A DNA stretch of 60,204 nucleotides, taken from Bacteroidales bacterium. Lineage in GTDB: Bacteria; Bacteroidota; Bacteroidia; Bacteroidales; UBA1402. How positions within the stretch are numbered: the first letter of the stretch is position 1; every line of letters starts with the position of its first letter. This document shows positions 25,169 to 34,065 of the stretch, in pieces. The DNA lies in NCBI GenBank assembly GCA_017446025.1, contig JAFSRR010000020.1:1-60204 (forward strand), written 5' to 3'. The notes beneath the pieces were generated by a model, which saw only the letters and a list, made by a program, of their open reading frames with translations, had not been told where the DNA came from and searched no databases. The translations under genes were made by a program, and so were the position numbers.

Positions 25169-25978
25169 TTACTTGGAGACTTCCATCTTGGCGAAGATGT
25201 CGAGCAGGGAGATCGAAGAATCTTCCATGTCACCGACGATAGCGTCAACCTTCGACATGATGTAGTTGAAGAAGATCTGCAGAATCATGGCGGAGATCAA
25301 ACCGAACACGGTCGTGATCAGGGCCACCTTCATACCGCCGGCAACAACCATCGGGCTGATATCACCTACCTGCTGGATCTTATCGAAGGCCTGGATCATA
25401 CCGATAACCGTTCCCAAGAAACCCAAAGACGGGGAGATGGCGATAAACAGCGAAATCCACGGGAAGTTGCGTTCCATCAGACCAGTCTGGACACCACCGT
25501 AGGAGATGATCGACTTTTCGGCCACTTCGACGCCCTGATCCAGACGGCTGATACCCTGATAGAAGATCGAGGCTACCGGGCCGCGGGTATTCTTACAGAT
25601 GTTCATTGCCTTCTCTACATCCTTTTCTTCCAGGAGAGCTTTCTCAACCTTGGCAAGCAAAGCCTTGACATCGATGGAAGACATATTCAGATAAAGAATA
25701 CGTTCGATGCAGAATGCCAGACCCAGGACCAATGCCAGGGCAACGCAGCTCATAAAGCCGGCAGAACCTTCGATAAATTTGATTTTAAGAGATTTGTAGA
25801 TGCCACCGACGGGGCCTTCCTCAGCCACAGCTTCTTCGGCTACAACGTCTTCGGCAACAGCTGCAGAATCGGCAACAACTGTTTCTTCCTGTCCCTGAGC
25901 GGGGACAACAGCTTCTTGAGCAAAGATACCGAAGCTCAGGAAGCTCAACAGGGTGAAAAGAGCAATAAACTTTTTCAT
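25169..25978 (-). CDS. exbB: MotA/TolQ/ExbB proton channel protein
   Basis: A 269-residue ExbB. Residues 1-20 form a signal-like helix followed by an Ala/Val/Glu-rich acidic stretch (about 25-60), as in many Bacteroidota ExbBs. The channel core holds three helices with LFIAISPSLGFLGTVIGMIQAF and AGGMKVALITTVFGLISAMI. It forms the inner-membrane proton channel with ExbD and powers TonB-dependent outer-membrane uptake. The start at 25978 (MKKFIALF) gives the signal-like N-terminus. It lies 37 bases downstream of tRNA-Ser, on the same strand, and heads the operon. Confidence 0.94.
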   Translation of the reverse strand: MKKFIALFTLLSFLSFGIFAQEAVVPAQGQEETVVADSAAVAEDVVAEEAVAEEGPVGGIYKSLKIKFIEGSAGFMSCVALALVLGLAFCIERILYLNMSSIDVKALLAKVEKALLEEKDVEKAMNICKNTRGPVASIFYQGISRLDQGVEVAEKSIISYGGVQTGLMERNFPWISLFIAISPSLGFLGTVIGMIQAFDKIQQVGDISPMVVAGGMKVALITTVFGLISAMILQIFFNYIMSKVDAIVGDMEDSSISLLDIFAKMEVSK

Positions 25979-26015
25979 TGTCAATTGATTTAATGATGAT
26001 AAATAATAAAAATCG

Positions 26016-26103
26016 CGGAGAGAGCGAGATTCGAACTCGCGAACCGCTTTAGGCGGTCACACGCTTTCCAGGCGTGCCTCTTCAGCCACTCGAGCATCTC
26101 TCC
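26016..26103 (-). tRNA. tRNA-Ser (GGA)
   Basis: An 88-base tRNA on the minus strand. Acceptor arms GGAGAGA (26103-26097) and TCTCTCC (26023-26017) pair perfectly with discriminator G26016. The anticodon stem-loop CGCCTGGAAAGCG gives anticodon GGA, and the long variable arm is typical of serine tRNAs. The T loop reads TTCGAAT. CCA is not encoded. Confidence 0.97.
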
Positions 26104-26192
26104 AAAGAACAAGTTTCCGAGCACTCTCAAAAACGGCGCAAATTACAAAAAAAATATCATATACAAGCCTTTCGAGCCATGATTTTTTATTT

Positions 26193-26945
26193 TTATAGGC
26201 CACGGGCGTTCATTTCCGTCTGTCGGGCCACCTCCTCTGCCGTCATCCCATAGAGGGAGGCCAGACAGGCGACTACCAGCGGAATGTTGGCCGGTTCGTT
26301 GCGTCGCCCGCGCAGTGGCACCGGGCTCAGGTAGGGCGCATCTGTCTCTGTCACAATATATTGCAAAGGAATCTGGCGAATAAATTCACGCTGGGGCGTG
26401 TTCTTGTAGGTGATACTGCCGTTGATGCCCAACAGGAAACCTGCCCCGGTCAACTCACGGGCCTGCTCCAGTGTGCCGGCAAAACAATGGAAAATCCCTC
26501 TCAGCCCCCGGTCGTAATAAGACCTGACGATGGACATGATTTCGTCGTAAGCCTGGCGCACGTGCAAGAGCACCGGCCGGTCCTGTGCCACGGCCCAGTC
26601 GAGCTGTACGCGGAGGGCGTCTTCCTGCTCGCGCCGGTAGGTTGCGTCCCAATACAGGTCGAGCCCGATTTCCCCTATACCTTTATATATATGATCGGAC
26701 AGCGCGCAGCCGATACTGTCGAGCCGGCTGCGGTAGTCGGCCCCCACCTCCGTGGGATGCAGGCCGGCGAACAACTCAAAATAATCTCCATACCGGGCCT
26801 TGAGCGCCAACATGGAGTCTAAGCTGCCATTGTCGATACCCGGCAGCCAACAAGTGTTCACCCCGGCCTCCCTGGCCCGGGCAATCACCTCGTCGACATC
26901 CTCAGCAAATTCGGGAAGATAGACATGGGTGTGGGTATCAATCAT
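26193..26945 (-). CDS. tatD: TatD family metal-dependent hydrolase
   Basis: A 250-residue TIM-barrel hydrolase beginning MIDTHTHVYLPEF with the first metal histidines. Further metal ligands are Glu in KGIGEIGLDLYWD, His in LLHVRQA and HCFAGTLEQA, and Asp in TETDAPYLSPVPLRG. Members are 3'-5' DNA/RNA exonucleases or nucleases in the cytoplasm. The frame opens further upstream, but MIDTHTHV is the family start. It overlaps the upstream gene by four bases (ATGA). Confidence 0.94.
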   Translation of the reverse strand: MIDTHTHVYLPEFAEDVDEVIARAREAGVNTCWLPGIDNGSLDSMLALKARYGDYFELFAGLHPTEVGADYRSRLDSIGCALSDHIYKGIGEIGLDLYWDATYRREQEDALRVQLDWAVAQDRPVLLHVRQAYDEIMSIVRSYYDRGLRGIFHCFAGTLEQARELTGAGFLLGINGSITYKNTPQREFIRQIPLQYIVTETDAPYLSPVPLRGRRNEPANIPLVVACLASLYGMTAEEVARQTEMNARGL

Positions 26946-27640
26946 TCTTCCTCCTTTTCTCCCTTGCGGAAATAATAGAGTACACCGAACTTCTGGCACT
27001 GGAGGCGACGCTCGCGGGGAGGCAGGTCTTTGTAGAAATTCTCCACCTGGTCCCAAATGTCCACGATGAGGGCATCGACGCTTTCGTGCAACTGTTCGAG
27101 CCGGTTCATGGCCCGACGGGTGTTATTCTGATTGATCACCTTGGAATTCTGAGCCTCCATGAAGATGTCGTAGAACACCTTCACCTTGCCTATCGAAGGA
27201 TTGTAGACCGGCGCCCCGCCCCGCTTGATACGGGCCTGTTCGCCGTCGATGATGTTCCTGCCCCATTTGACCAGCGCCGCCTCGGTGCTCAGATCGGGTA
27301 CCGCCGAACTGTCCATCGGCAACTGGTAGAGATCCTTCATCTCCGCCTTGATTTCACCGCGGATGACGCAAAGATTGAATACCTGGATGAAATGGGAAAT
27401 GTACAGACGAGCCATCTTCAGATGGTTCAGATACTCCTTGCCGGCCAGCATCTGCTGATCGAAAGCGATCTGATACTCGTGCACGGCACGCTCCATCTGG
27501 GAGAGCAACTGCACCGCATCGTTCTGCAACTTATAGCTGAAAGGCAGATTGCTGAAGCCTACCGCTTCGGCCTGCTCGACAGCCATTCGCAGGGAATTGA
27601 TACGAGCTTGGTTGGTATTGGGAAGTCGTCTGTAAGGCAT
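26942..27640 (-). CDS. Conserved hypothetical helical protein between polyprenyl synthase and TatD
   Basis: A 232-residue cytoplasmic protein, predominantly helical and charged, with no signal peptide. Notable stretches are LPNTNQARINSLRMAVEQAE near the start, KMARLYISHFIQVFNLCVIRG in the middle and a C-terminal PPRERRLQCQKFGVLYYFRK. I recognise no motif or family. It sits three bases after the polyprenyl synthase and overlaps tatD by four, so it is clearly part of this operon. Its function cannot be inferred from that. Confidence 0.82.
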   Translation of the reverse strand: MPYRRLPNTNQARINSLRMAVEQAEAVGFSNLPFSYKLQNDAVQLLSQMERAVHEYQIAFDQQMLAGKEYLNHLKMARLYISHFIQVFNLCVIRGEIKAEMKDLYQLPMDSSAVPDLSTEAALVKWGRNIIDGEQARIKRGGAPVYNPSIGKVKVFYDIFMEAQNSKVINQNNTRRAMNRLEQLHESVDALIVDIWDQVENFYKDLPPRERRLQCQKFGVLYYFRKGEKEEE

Positions 27641-27643
27641 AGG

Positions 27644-28624
27644 CTACCACTGTCTGTTCATCATTTTCTCGGCCAGGATGCGGAAGTCGTTCCAACTTTC
27701 CTCCGGCACGGAGAGTTCCCGCAAAGCCTGCAGGGCCTTTTCCTGGTGATAGTTCATCTGGGCTTCGCAAACTTCTCTCACGCCCAGCCGATTGTACATC
27801 TTTGTAACGGTCTCGACCTTCTCACCGCGATCGATGTCATTGGTTTTCATGTATTCCTGCAGGAAGTGGCGGTCGTGTTCGTCGGCCTGCTCCATGGCAT
27901 GGATCAGCAGGAAGGTCTTCTTGTTGCACATGATGTCGCCGCCGATGGCCTTGCCGAACACGGCCGGATTGCCCCACACGTCGAGCAGGTCGTCCTTGAT
28001 CTGGAAGGCGATGCCGATGTTGATGCCGTACTGATACAGCAATTCCTGGTCGCGTTGGGGAGCGCCGGCGATGATGGCACCCATTTTCAAGCTGCAAGCC
28101 AGCAACACGGCGGTCTTTTTGCGGATCATTTCCAGATAATCGTCCTTATCGACCCGTTCCTGGGTCTCAAAGAGCATATCGAGTGCCTGTCCTTCACAAA
28201 GCTCCATCGCCGTGCGGCTGAACAGGTCGATACAGTCCTTCAGGTTTTTCTCGGGAGCCTGCTGCACATACTGATAGGCCATGATCTGGAGCGCGTCACC
28301 CGACAGGATCGCGGTGTTCTCGTCCCATTTCACATGGACACAAGGCTTGCCGCGACGCATGAACGAACGGTCCATCACATCGTCGTGCATCAGGGTGAAG
28401 TTGTGAAACATCTCGATACCCAGGGCCGGAGCCATCACCGGGCTCAAATCCTCTTCACCGGCATACATGCGGTAGGCCAGCACACAGAGCAGGGGACGGA
28501 TACGCTTGCCGCCGATGCTCATCATGTAGGAAATGGGGTCGTACATGCCCGCAGGCTGCGACTCTATCTTGAGGGCGGATATCTCGTCCTGGATAAGTTG
28601 AATCAGTTCCTGTATGTTTCTCAT
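27644..28624 (-). CDS. Polyprenyl (isoprenyl) diphosphate synthase
   Basis: A 326-residue trans-prenyltransferase. The first aspartate-rich motif is LMHDDVMDRSFMRRGKP and the second is FQIKDDLLDVWG, with GGKRIRPLL near the N-terminus binding diphosphate. It condenses isopentenyl diphosphate with allylic diphosphates in the cytoplasm. Chain length (farnesyl, geranylgeranyl or longer) cannot be fixed by eye. MRNIQELIQ (28624) is the family-like start. A structured stretch lies just upstream. Confidence 0.93.
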   Translation of the reverse strand: MRNIQELIQLIQDEISALKIESQPAGMYDPISYMMSIGGKRIRPLLCVLAYRMYAGEEDLSPVMAPALGIEMFHNFTLMHDDVMDRSFMRRGKPCVHVKWDENTAILSGDALQIMAYQYVQQAPEKNLKDCIDLFSRTAMELCEGQALDMLFETQERVDKDDYLEMIRKKTAVLLACSLKMGAIIAGAPQRDQELLYQYGINIGIAFQIKDDLLDVWGNPAVFGKAIGGDIMCNKKTFLLIHAMEQADEHDRHFLQEYMKTNDIDRGEKVETVTKMYNRLGVREVCEAQMNYHQEKALQALRELSVPEESWNDFRILAEKMMNRQW

Positions 28625-28646
28625 AAAAAGAAGATGCCTAAATATG

Positions 28647-28690
28647 ACAGCACACAAAATACACTGTTTGCTGTGTACCCTGTGTGCTGT
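28647..28690 (-). repeat. Two-tier hairpin in the leader of the polyprenyl synthase gene
   Basis: ACAGCACAC (28647-28655) pairs with GTGTGCTGT (28682-28690), and inside it TACAC (28660-28664) pairs with GTGTA (28673-28677). There is no T run, so it is not an obvious terminator of tonB. It ends 22 bases before the downstream start codon. Confidence 0.45.
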
Positions 28691-28716
28691 ATGATCCGAT
28701 TACCAATGAAACGATA

Positions 28717-29400
28717 TCAGTTCTGCAGACGGAAGACAATCGGCAGCGTGTAACGGACACGAACCGGCTTGCCTTGCTGCTTACCGGCCTTCCAGTCGGG
28801 GAACAAGCTGATGACGCGCAGTGCTTCGCGGTCCAGGTTGGGATCCACCGAACGGATGACCTCGGCACCGGTCACCTTGCCCTTGCCGTCGATGACGAAG
28901 GTGCAGATGACACGTCCGGAGATACCGTTTTCAAGAGCGATCTGTGGGTACTTCAGGTTTTTCTTGATAAAGGCCTGCAAAGCGGCTTCACCACCGGGGA
29001 AGGAGGGCATTTCCTCAACCACGACGAAGATTTCGCCTTCGGGATCGTAGTCTTCGGAGAATTCACCGTCATAGTTCTGGATGATGGCCTCTTCGGGGTC
29101 GTCTTCCATGGACTCGAATTCAACTTCCTCGTCCAGCGTGTTGTCTTCCACGATTTGGATCAGGTCCGACTGTACAGTCTGTGGTGGAGGTGGTGGTGGC
29201 GGAATGTACTGCCTGGTGATTTCTACCATCACTTCTTCTTCGACCACGCCCGTGCTTTCATCTGCTTCAGCGACATTGATTTCCGTGCTGGAAAGTTCAA
29301 AGGCGATGAAGACAAAGCCCAGGGCCACCACCAGACCCATCAGGAAATAGGTGGTGCGGTTCTTCTCAAGATTGACCTTTGCGGCTTTTTTTTCTTCCAT
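28717..29400 (-). CDS. tonB: TonB family energy-transducing protein
   Basis: A 227-residue TonB. One membrane helix lies at residues about 19-36 (FLMGLVVALGFVFIAFEL), followed by a periplasmic proline tract (IPPPPPPPQ) and an acidic region. The C-terminal TonB domain (about 130-227) has MPSFPGGEAALQAFIKKNLK, YPQIALENGISGRV and PVRVRYTLPIVF. It carries energy from ExbB/ExbD to outer-membrane transporters. The exb operon is about 3 kb away on the same strand. A TATCTTTG -7 box lies at 29441-29434. Confidence 0.95.
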   Translation of the reverse strand: MEEKKAAKVNLEKNRTTYFLMGLVVALGFVFIAFELSSTEINVAEADESTGVVEEEVMVEITRQYIPPPPPPPQTVQSDLIQIVEDNTLDEEVEFESMEDDPEEAIIQNYDGEFSEDYDPEGEIFVVVEEMPSFPGGEAALQAFIKKNLKYPQIALENGISGRVICTFVIDGKGKVTGAEVIRSVDPNLDREALRVISLFPDWKAGKQQGKPVRVRYTLPIVFRLQN

Positions 29401-29433
29401 TGTATCTGATGTGTGATATTGTTCTCAGGGACG

Positions 29434-29441
29434 CAAAGATA
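29434..29441 (-). promoter_or_regulatory. -7 element of tonB
   Basis: TATCTTTG on the minus strand fits the Bacteroidota -7 box, with about 34 bases to the tonB start. A properly spaced -33 TTTG is not evident. Confidence 0.5.
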
Positions 29442-29585
29442 CATTTTTTTCGTCAAAAACAAGTATTCGGCAAAAAAATTGTTTGAATGGCACGCTCCCG
29501 GCCGGCGATTTATGACGTCCAAATTAGGTGGTCTGCATTATTTTTTATTACTTTGCTTGCTGGTTGAACCATTACATCAGACTTC

Positions 29586-30260
29586 ATGAAGAACTGGAAG
29601 ACAATATCTTACATAACAGCTATCTGTTTTTGTACTCTCTGGGCCGCCGCGCAGGCTCCTGTCCGGGCGCAGGCCCGGGACCAGGCCAAGGATCTCCTTC
29701 AGCAGGCCTCCCAGGCTTATGCCCAGGCCGGCGGGGTGAATGCCGCCTTCCACATCCAGACCCGGGAACCCGGCGGACAGGCAGGAGACCAGATCGACGG
29801 CAGCATCCTGTTGAAGGGCAACAAATTCAAGCTCAATGTGCCCGACGAGATGATCACCTGGTTTGACGGACGCAACCAGTGGCTGTATATCATCGCCGCC
29901 GAGGAGGTCAACCTGAGCAACCCCGGTGAAGAGGAGCTGCTCATGATCAACCCTGTCAATGTATTCCAGCTCTGGCAACACGGTTTCCGCTGCCGCTATG
30001 CCGGAGAGAAGACACTCAAGGGCAAGGCCGTCAGGGAAGTCGTCCTCGAGCCGGAAGACACGCAAAGCGACATCCAGTCCCTGACAGTCGATTTCGACAA
30101 GGCCACCTGCCAGCCGCGGCACATCGTGATTGCCAACAAGGACCGATCAGGATCGGTCATCGACATTACCCAATACCAACCCCACCAGGACTATCCGGAC
30201 CAGCTCTTCGTCTTTCCGCAGAAAGAGTATCCGACGGCCACGGTGATAGATTTGAGATAG
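29586..30260 (+). CDS. LolA-like outer-membrane lipoprotein carrier
   Basis: A 224-residue protein with a signal peptide (ISYITAICFCTLWAAAQA). The LolA/LolB-like half-barrel is indicated by GVNAAFHIQTREPGG, IDGSILLKGNKFKLNVPDEMITWFDGRNQWLY and FVFPQKEYPTATVIDLR. LolA ferries lipoproteins across the periplasm; Bacteroidota have several LolA-like proteins, so the exact cargo is uncertain. It is two bases upstream of trxB and is co-transcribed with it. Confidence 0.82.
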   Translation: MKNWKTISYITAICFCTLWAAAQAPVRAQARDQAKDLLQQASQAYAQAGGVNAAFHIQTREPGGQAGDQIDGSILLKGNKFKLNVPDEMITWFDGRNQWLYIIAAEEVNLSNPGEEELLMINPVNVFQLWQHGFRCRYAGEKTLKGKAVREVVLEPEDTQSDIQSLTVDFDKATCQPRHIVIANKDRSGSVIDITQYQPHQDYPDQLFVFPQKEYPTATVIDLR

Positions 30261-30262
30261 CA

Positions 30263-31201
30263 ATGGAACATATCCGCTGCCTGATCATCGGATCAGGACC
30301 CGCCGGCTACACGGCCGGCATCTATGCCGGGAGAGCCAACCTCCGGCCCGTGTTGTACGAAGGTCTCCAACTGGGAGGCCAGCTGACCACCACCACCGAA
30401 ATCGAGAATTTCCCGGGCTATCCCCAGGGGGTTGACGGCAACCAGCTGATGACCGACCTCAGGGCCCAGGCCGAACGCTTCCAGTGCGAAATGCGCAGCG
30501 GCATTGTCACAGCTGTCGATTTCTCGCAGCACCCCCTGCGCCTGACCATCGACGGCCAGACCGACCTCAGCGCCGACACGGTGATTATCGCCACCGGAGC
30601 CACCGCCAAATACCTGGGACTCCCCGACGAGCAGAAATATGCCGGCATGGGCGTATCGGCCTGTGCCACCTGCGACGGATTCTTCTACCGCCGCAAAAAA
30701 GTGGCTGTCGTGGGCGGCGGCGACACGGCCTGCGAAGAGGCCTCCTACCTGGCCGGCCTGGCCTCGCAGGTCTATATGATTGTCCGCAAAAACTACCTGC
30801 GTGCCTCCAAAATCATGCAAGAGCGGGTGATGAACACCCCCAACATCACCATATTGTTCGAGCATGAGACCCTGGGGCTCTTCGGCGACAACGGCGTGGA
30901 AGGGGCCCATCTGGTCAAACGTCGCGGACAGGCCGACGAGCAGCAGGTGGACATCGCCATCGACGGCTTCTTCCTGGCCATCGGCCACCAGCCCCATTCG
31001 GAAGTCTTCAAACCGTTTGTCGACACCGACGAGAACGGTTACATCATCACCCAGGGCGCCACGCCCCGGACCAATGTCGCCGGGGTCTTTGCCGCGGGCG
31101 ATGTGGCCGACCCGCTCTACCGCCAGGCTGTCACCGCGGCCGCTTCGGGTTGCAAGGCCGCCCTCGAAGCCGAAAAATACCTGGCCGAGCACAATCTGTA
31201 A
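30263..31201 (+). CDS. trxB: Thioredoxin-disulfide reductase
   Basis: A 312-residue FAD/NADPH enzyme. The FAD motif is [18 protein letters not shown], the redox pair is CATCDG, the NADPH motif is [10 protein letters not shown] and the second FAD motif is [10 protein letters not shown]. It reduces thioredoxin in the cytoplasm. Length and motif order match bacterial low-molecular-weight TrxB. Confidence 0.97.
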   Translation: MEHIRCLIIGSGPAGYTAGIYAGRANLRPVLYEGLQLGGQLTTTTEIENFPGYPQGVDGNQLMTDLRAQAERFQCEMRSGIVTAVDFSQHPLRLTIDGQTDLSADTVIIATGATAKYLGLPDEQKYAGMGVSACATCDGFFYRRKKVAVVGGGDTACEEASYLAGLASQVYMIVRKNYLRASKIMQERVMNTPNITILFEHETLGLFGDNGVEGAHLVKRRGQADEQQVDIAIDGFFLAIGHQPHSEVFKPFVDTDENGYIITQGATPRTNVAGVFAAGDVADPLYRQAVTAAASGCKAALEAEKYLAEHNL

Positions 31202-31219
31202 AATTATTCTGGCGAAAAA

Positions 31220-31250
31220 TTTGCCGGAGAGGAAATTATCGTTACCTTTG
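31220..31250 (+). promoter_or_regulatory. Promoter of rplU-rpmA
   Basis: TTTG (31220-31223), exactly 19 bases, TACCTTTG (31243-31250): full Bacteroidota consensus. The transcript starts near 31257 and has a leader of about 78 bases before rplU in which I see no recognisable regulatory RNA. Confidence 0.82.
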
Positions 31251-31334
31251 CGGCTCGTTTCGGAAAAGGTCCACAAGCGGCGCTGCCGGAGGGCATCCCA
31301 CCTTACCGAGTTAACTTTAAACAGTTTACGCACA

Positions 31335-31649
31335 ATGTATGCAATTGTAGAAATTGCGGGACAGCAGTTCAAGGTCGAAGCAGGCCGCAAGCTGTATGTA
31401 CATCGCTTAGAGGCAGAACAGGGTTCTGTCGTGGAATTTGACAAGGTCCTGTTGGTTGACAACGAAGGCAACGTTACCGTAGGTACGCCTACCGTCGAAG
31501 GTGCCAAGGTCACCGCCGAGGTGCTCTCTCACCTGAAGGATGACAAAGTTCTGGTCTTCCACAAGAAGAGAAGAAAAGGTTACAGAAAACTGAACGGTCA
31601 CCGTCAGTATCTGACCGAAGTGAAAATCAACGAGATTGTATTGGCTTAA
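31335..31649 (+). CDS. rplU: 50S ribosomal protein L21
   Basis: A 104-residue L21: [20 protein letters not shown], then [20 protein letters not shown] and the terminal [12 protein letters not shown]. The frame is open upstream into trxB, but ATG 31335 is the family start and lies after the promoter. It binds 23S rRNA near L20. Followed by rpmA after 14 bases. Confidence 0.97.
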   Translation: MYAIVEIAGQQFKVEAGRKLYVHRLEAEQGSVVEFDKVLLVDNEGNVTVGTPTVEGAKVTAEVLSHLKDDKVLVFHKKRRKGYRKLNGHRQYLTEVKINEIVLA

Positions 31650-31663
31650 TAAAATAGAAGAAC

Positions 31664-31924
31664 ATGGCACACAAAAAAGGAGTCGGTAGTTCGAAGAACG
31701 GCCGCGAATCTGAAAGCAAGCGTTTAGGTGTTAAGGTCTTCGGTGGCCAAGTAGCAAAAGCCGGCAACATCCTGGTCCGCCAGCGCGGTACCGTGCATCA
31801 TCCCGGTGAGAACGTGGGCTTGGGCAAAGATCATACTTTGTACGCCTTGGTCGACGGTGTCGTTACGTTCAGACGTAAGAAAGACGACCGTTCGTATGTA
31901 TCCGTAGTTCCGAACCAGGAATAA
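31664..31924 (+). CDS. rpmA: 50S ribosomal protein L27
   Basis: An 86-residue L27: [40 protein letters not shown] and [20 protein letters not shown]. Its N-terminus reaches the peptidyl-transferase centre. It starts MAHKKG directly, without the cleavable extension of Firmicutes. Pairing with rplU is the standard order. Confidence 0.97.
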   Translation: MAHKKGVGSSKNGRESESKRLGVKVFGGQVAKAGNILVRQRGTVHHPGENVGLGKDHTLYALVDGVVTFRRKKDDRSYVSVVPNQE

Positions 31925-31950
31925 TCTTCCTGTTTCCCCATCATCCTACA

Positions 31951-31984
31951 GAGGTCGATCCACAAAGGGTCGGCCTCTTTTTTT
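31951..31984 (+). terminator. Terminator after rpmA
   Basis: GAGGTCGATCC pairs with GGGTCGGCCTC (two G-U pairs) around ACAAA, followed by seven T. Confidence 0.9.
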
Positions 31985-32016
31985 CACAGCCTCATCGACA
32001 AAAATAACATCTTTTG

Positions 32017-32048
32017 TTTGCTTATGGCGGCATCATGCACTATCTTTG
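32017..32048 (+). promoter_or_regulatory. Promoter of the ECF-like membrane protein gene
   Basis: TTTG (32017-32020), 20 bases, TATCTTTG (32041-32048). The start codon lies about 36 bases after the predicted transcription start. Confidence 0.7.
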
Positions 32049-32090
32049 CCGCTTAGTCAATCCAATCCGAACAATTTAATACAAGACAAT

Positions 32091-32603
32091 ATGCAAGCTA
32101 CTACCACTTTCAGACAAGTCAACTGGACGTTTGCGAACTATCGCACTTATTTATTCACCGTCCTGTTCGTGGCCGGCAACATCCTGCTGCCCCAGCTCTG
32201 CCACCTGATCCCCAACGGCGGACACATCTGGCTGCCCATCTACTTCTTCACGCTGATTGCCGCCTACAAGTTCGGTCCCAAGGTCGGTTTGCTGACCGCC
32301 CTGCTCTCGCCGCTATGCAACAGCCTGCTGTTTGGCATGCCCGCCTTTGCCGCCCTGCCCGTCATTCTGGTCAAATCCGGCCTGCTGGCCATCGCCGCCG
32401 CCTGGGTTGCCAACAAAACCGGCAAACTGTCGCTGCTCTACCTGCTGGCTGTCATCCTGTTCTACCAGGTAGTGGGCGGTGTGTTTGAATCGCTTTGGGC
32501 CGGCAACGTTGCTGCCGGACTGCAGGATTTCCGCGTCGGTCTGCCCGGCATGGCCGTCCAGCTCTTCGGCGGCTGGATTGTCCTGAAGCTCATGTCGAAA
32601 TAA
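32091..32603 (+). CDS. Membrane protein resembling an ECF transporter S component
   Basis: A 170-residue integral membrane protein with five to six helices (NYRTYLFTVLFVAGNILLPQ, WLPIYFFTLIAAYKFGPKVG, LLTALLSPLCNSLLFGMPA and others). The early G-P-K-x-G-L-L-T-A pattern and small size resemble vitamin-binding S components of energy-coupling factor transporters. The substrate cannot be told, and no EcfA or EcfT gene is adjacent, as in shared-module systems. The start at 32091 follows the promoter; an in-frame ATG 15 codons earlier lies within it. Confidence 0.7.
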   Translation: MQATTTFRQVNWTFANYRTYLFTVLFVAGNILLPQLCHLIPNGGHIWLPIYFFTLIAAYKFGPKVGLLTALLSPLCNSLLFGMPAFAALPVILVKSGLLAIAAAWVANKTGKLSLLYLLAVILFYQVVGGVFESLWAGNVAAGLQDFRVGLPGMAVQLFGGWIVLKLMSK

Positions 32604-32626
32604 GTCTCTCCCGGACAGAAACTAAA

Positions 32627-32662
32627 AAAGGTCGGTTCCTCGCGGAGCCGACCTTTATTTTT
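32627..32662. terminator. Bidirectional terminator between ECF-like gene and glmM
   Basis: A perfect 13-bp stem (32627-32639 with 32644-32656), loop TCGC, followed by ATTTTTT on the plus strand and preceded by an A run that gives T on the minus strand. Confidence 0.92.
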
Positions 32663-32675
32663 TGTCCAAGAGGTT

Positions 32676-34064
32676 CTACAGGCTGGCGATGAAGGCACGG
32701 ATGTCTTCGGCCAGCTGATGGGCCTCGGCCTGGGTATGCGCCTCGGTATAGATGCGGGCGATGGGCTCGGTGTTGGAGCCGCGCACATGGACCCACTTGT
32801 CGGCAAAGTCGATCTTCACACCGTCGATGTCGGTGATTTTTTCTCCGGCAAATTTCTTTTTCAAAGCCTCGAAAATGACCGGCAGCTTGATTTCGGGCGT
32901 CAGGTCGAGACGCTGCTTGTCCATGAAATAGGCAGGATACTGGGCGCGCAGTTCACTGACGCGGCAACCCTTGTGGGCCAGGTGCGAAAGGAACAGGGCA
33001 ATCCCCACCAGCGCATCGCGGCCATAGTGCAGGGCGGGATAAATGACACCGCCGTTGCCTTCGCCGCCGATGACGGAGTGGTTGGCCTTCATCTGGGCCA
33101 CTACGTTGAGTTCGCCCACGGCAGCTGCCTGATAGTGGCCGCCATGGCCTTCCGTCACATCTTTCAAGGCACGGGTGGAGCTCAGGTTGGACACCGTGTT
33201 GCCCGGCGTATGGCTCAGTACATAGTCGGCCACCGAGACCAGGGTGTATTCCTCACCGAACATGTCGCCGTTTTCGCAGATGATGGCCAGACGATCCACA
33301 TCGGGATCGACCACAAAGCCCACATCGGCCTTGCCCTGGCGCAGCAGACCGGCAATCTCGGTCAGATGCTGGGGCAGCGGTTCGGGATTGTGCGGGAAAA
33401 TGCCGTCGGGCGTGCAGTTCAGCTTGACGATATTTTCCTCCTTGATACCCAAGGCTTTCAACAATTCGGGAATGACAATGCCACCCACCGAGTTGACGCA
33501 ATCGACAGCTACCCGGAAACCGGCCCGGCGGATGGCCTCGACATCGACCAGACGGAGTCCCAGCACGGCATCGATATGTTTTTTCGTATAGCAATCCTGA
33601 CGCAGATGACCGATTTCATCGACGCCGGCAAACTGGAAATCTTCCTTTTCGGAAGTCTCGATGACATAGTTGCCGGCCGCCTTGTCGAAAAATTCGCCGT
33701 CCTGATTGAGCAGCTTGAGAGCGTTCCACTGCTTGGGATTGTGGCTGGCCGTGATGATGATGCCGCCGTCGCTGCCCGACATGGTGACAGCCATTTCGGT
33801 GGTCGGCGTGGTGGCCAGGCCGATATCCAGCACATCGAAACCCATGCCCATCAAGGTGCCCGATACCAGGCGCGACACCATCTCGCCCGAGATACGGGCA
33901 TCACGTCCTACGACAATGGTGTTGGAATGACGGGTGGAGTGCGAGCGGATCCAACGGGCATAAGCCGCCGTGAACCGGACAATGTTGAAGGGGTTCAGGC
34001 TGTTGTCCTGCGGACCGCCGATGACGCCCCTGATGCCGGAAATGGACTTGATCAACTGATTCAT
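32676..34064 (-). CDS. glmM: Phosphoglucosamine mutase family protein
   Basis: A 462-residue alpha-D-phosphohexomutase. The phosphoserine loop is TASHNPKQWNALK, the metal loop VVDPDVDRLAII, the sugar-binding loop GGEGNGGVIYP and the C-terminal phosphate loop VRGSNTEPIARIY. It is best read as GlmM, which makes glucosamine 1-phosphate for peptidoglycan and LPS; the SHNP loop and GEGNGG form leave phosphomannomutase as an alternative. It lies one base after the DUF4827 lipoprotein gene. Confidence 0.88.
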   Translation of the reverse strand: MNQLIKSISGIRGVIGGPQDNSLNPFNIVRFTAAYARWIRSHSTRHSNTIVVGRDARISGEMVSRLVSGTLMGMGFDVLDIGLATTPTTEMAVTMSGSDGGIIITASHNPKQWNALKLLNQDGEFFDKAAGNYVIETSEKEDFQFAGVDEIGHLRQDCYTKKHIDAVLGLRLVDVEAIRRAGFRVAVDCVNSVGGIVIPELLKALGIKEENIVKLNCTPDGIFPHNPEPLPQHLTEIAGLLRQGKADVGFVVDPDVDRLAIICENGDMFGEEYTLVSVADYVLSHTPGNTVSNLSSTRALKDVTEGHGGHYQAAAVGELNVVAQMKANHSVIGGEGNGGVIYPALHYGRDALVGIALFLSHLAHKGCRVSELRAQYPAYFMDKQRLDLTPEIKLPVIFEALKKKFAGEKITDIDGVKIDFADKWVHVRGSNTEPIARIYTEAHTQAEAHQLAEDIRAFIASL

Positions 34065-34065
34065 A

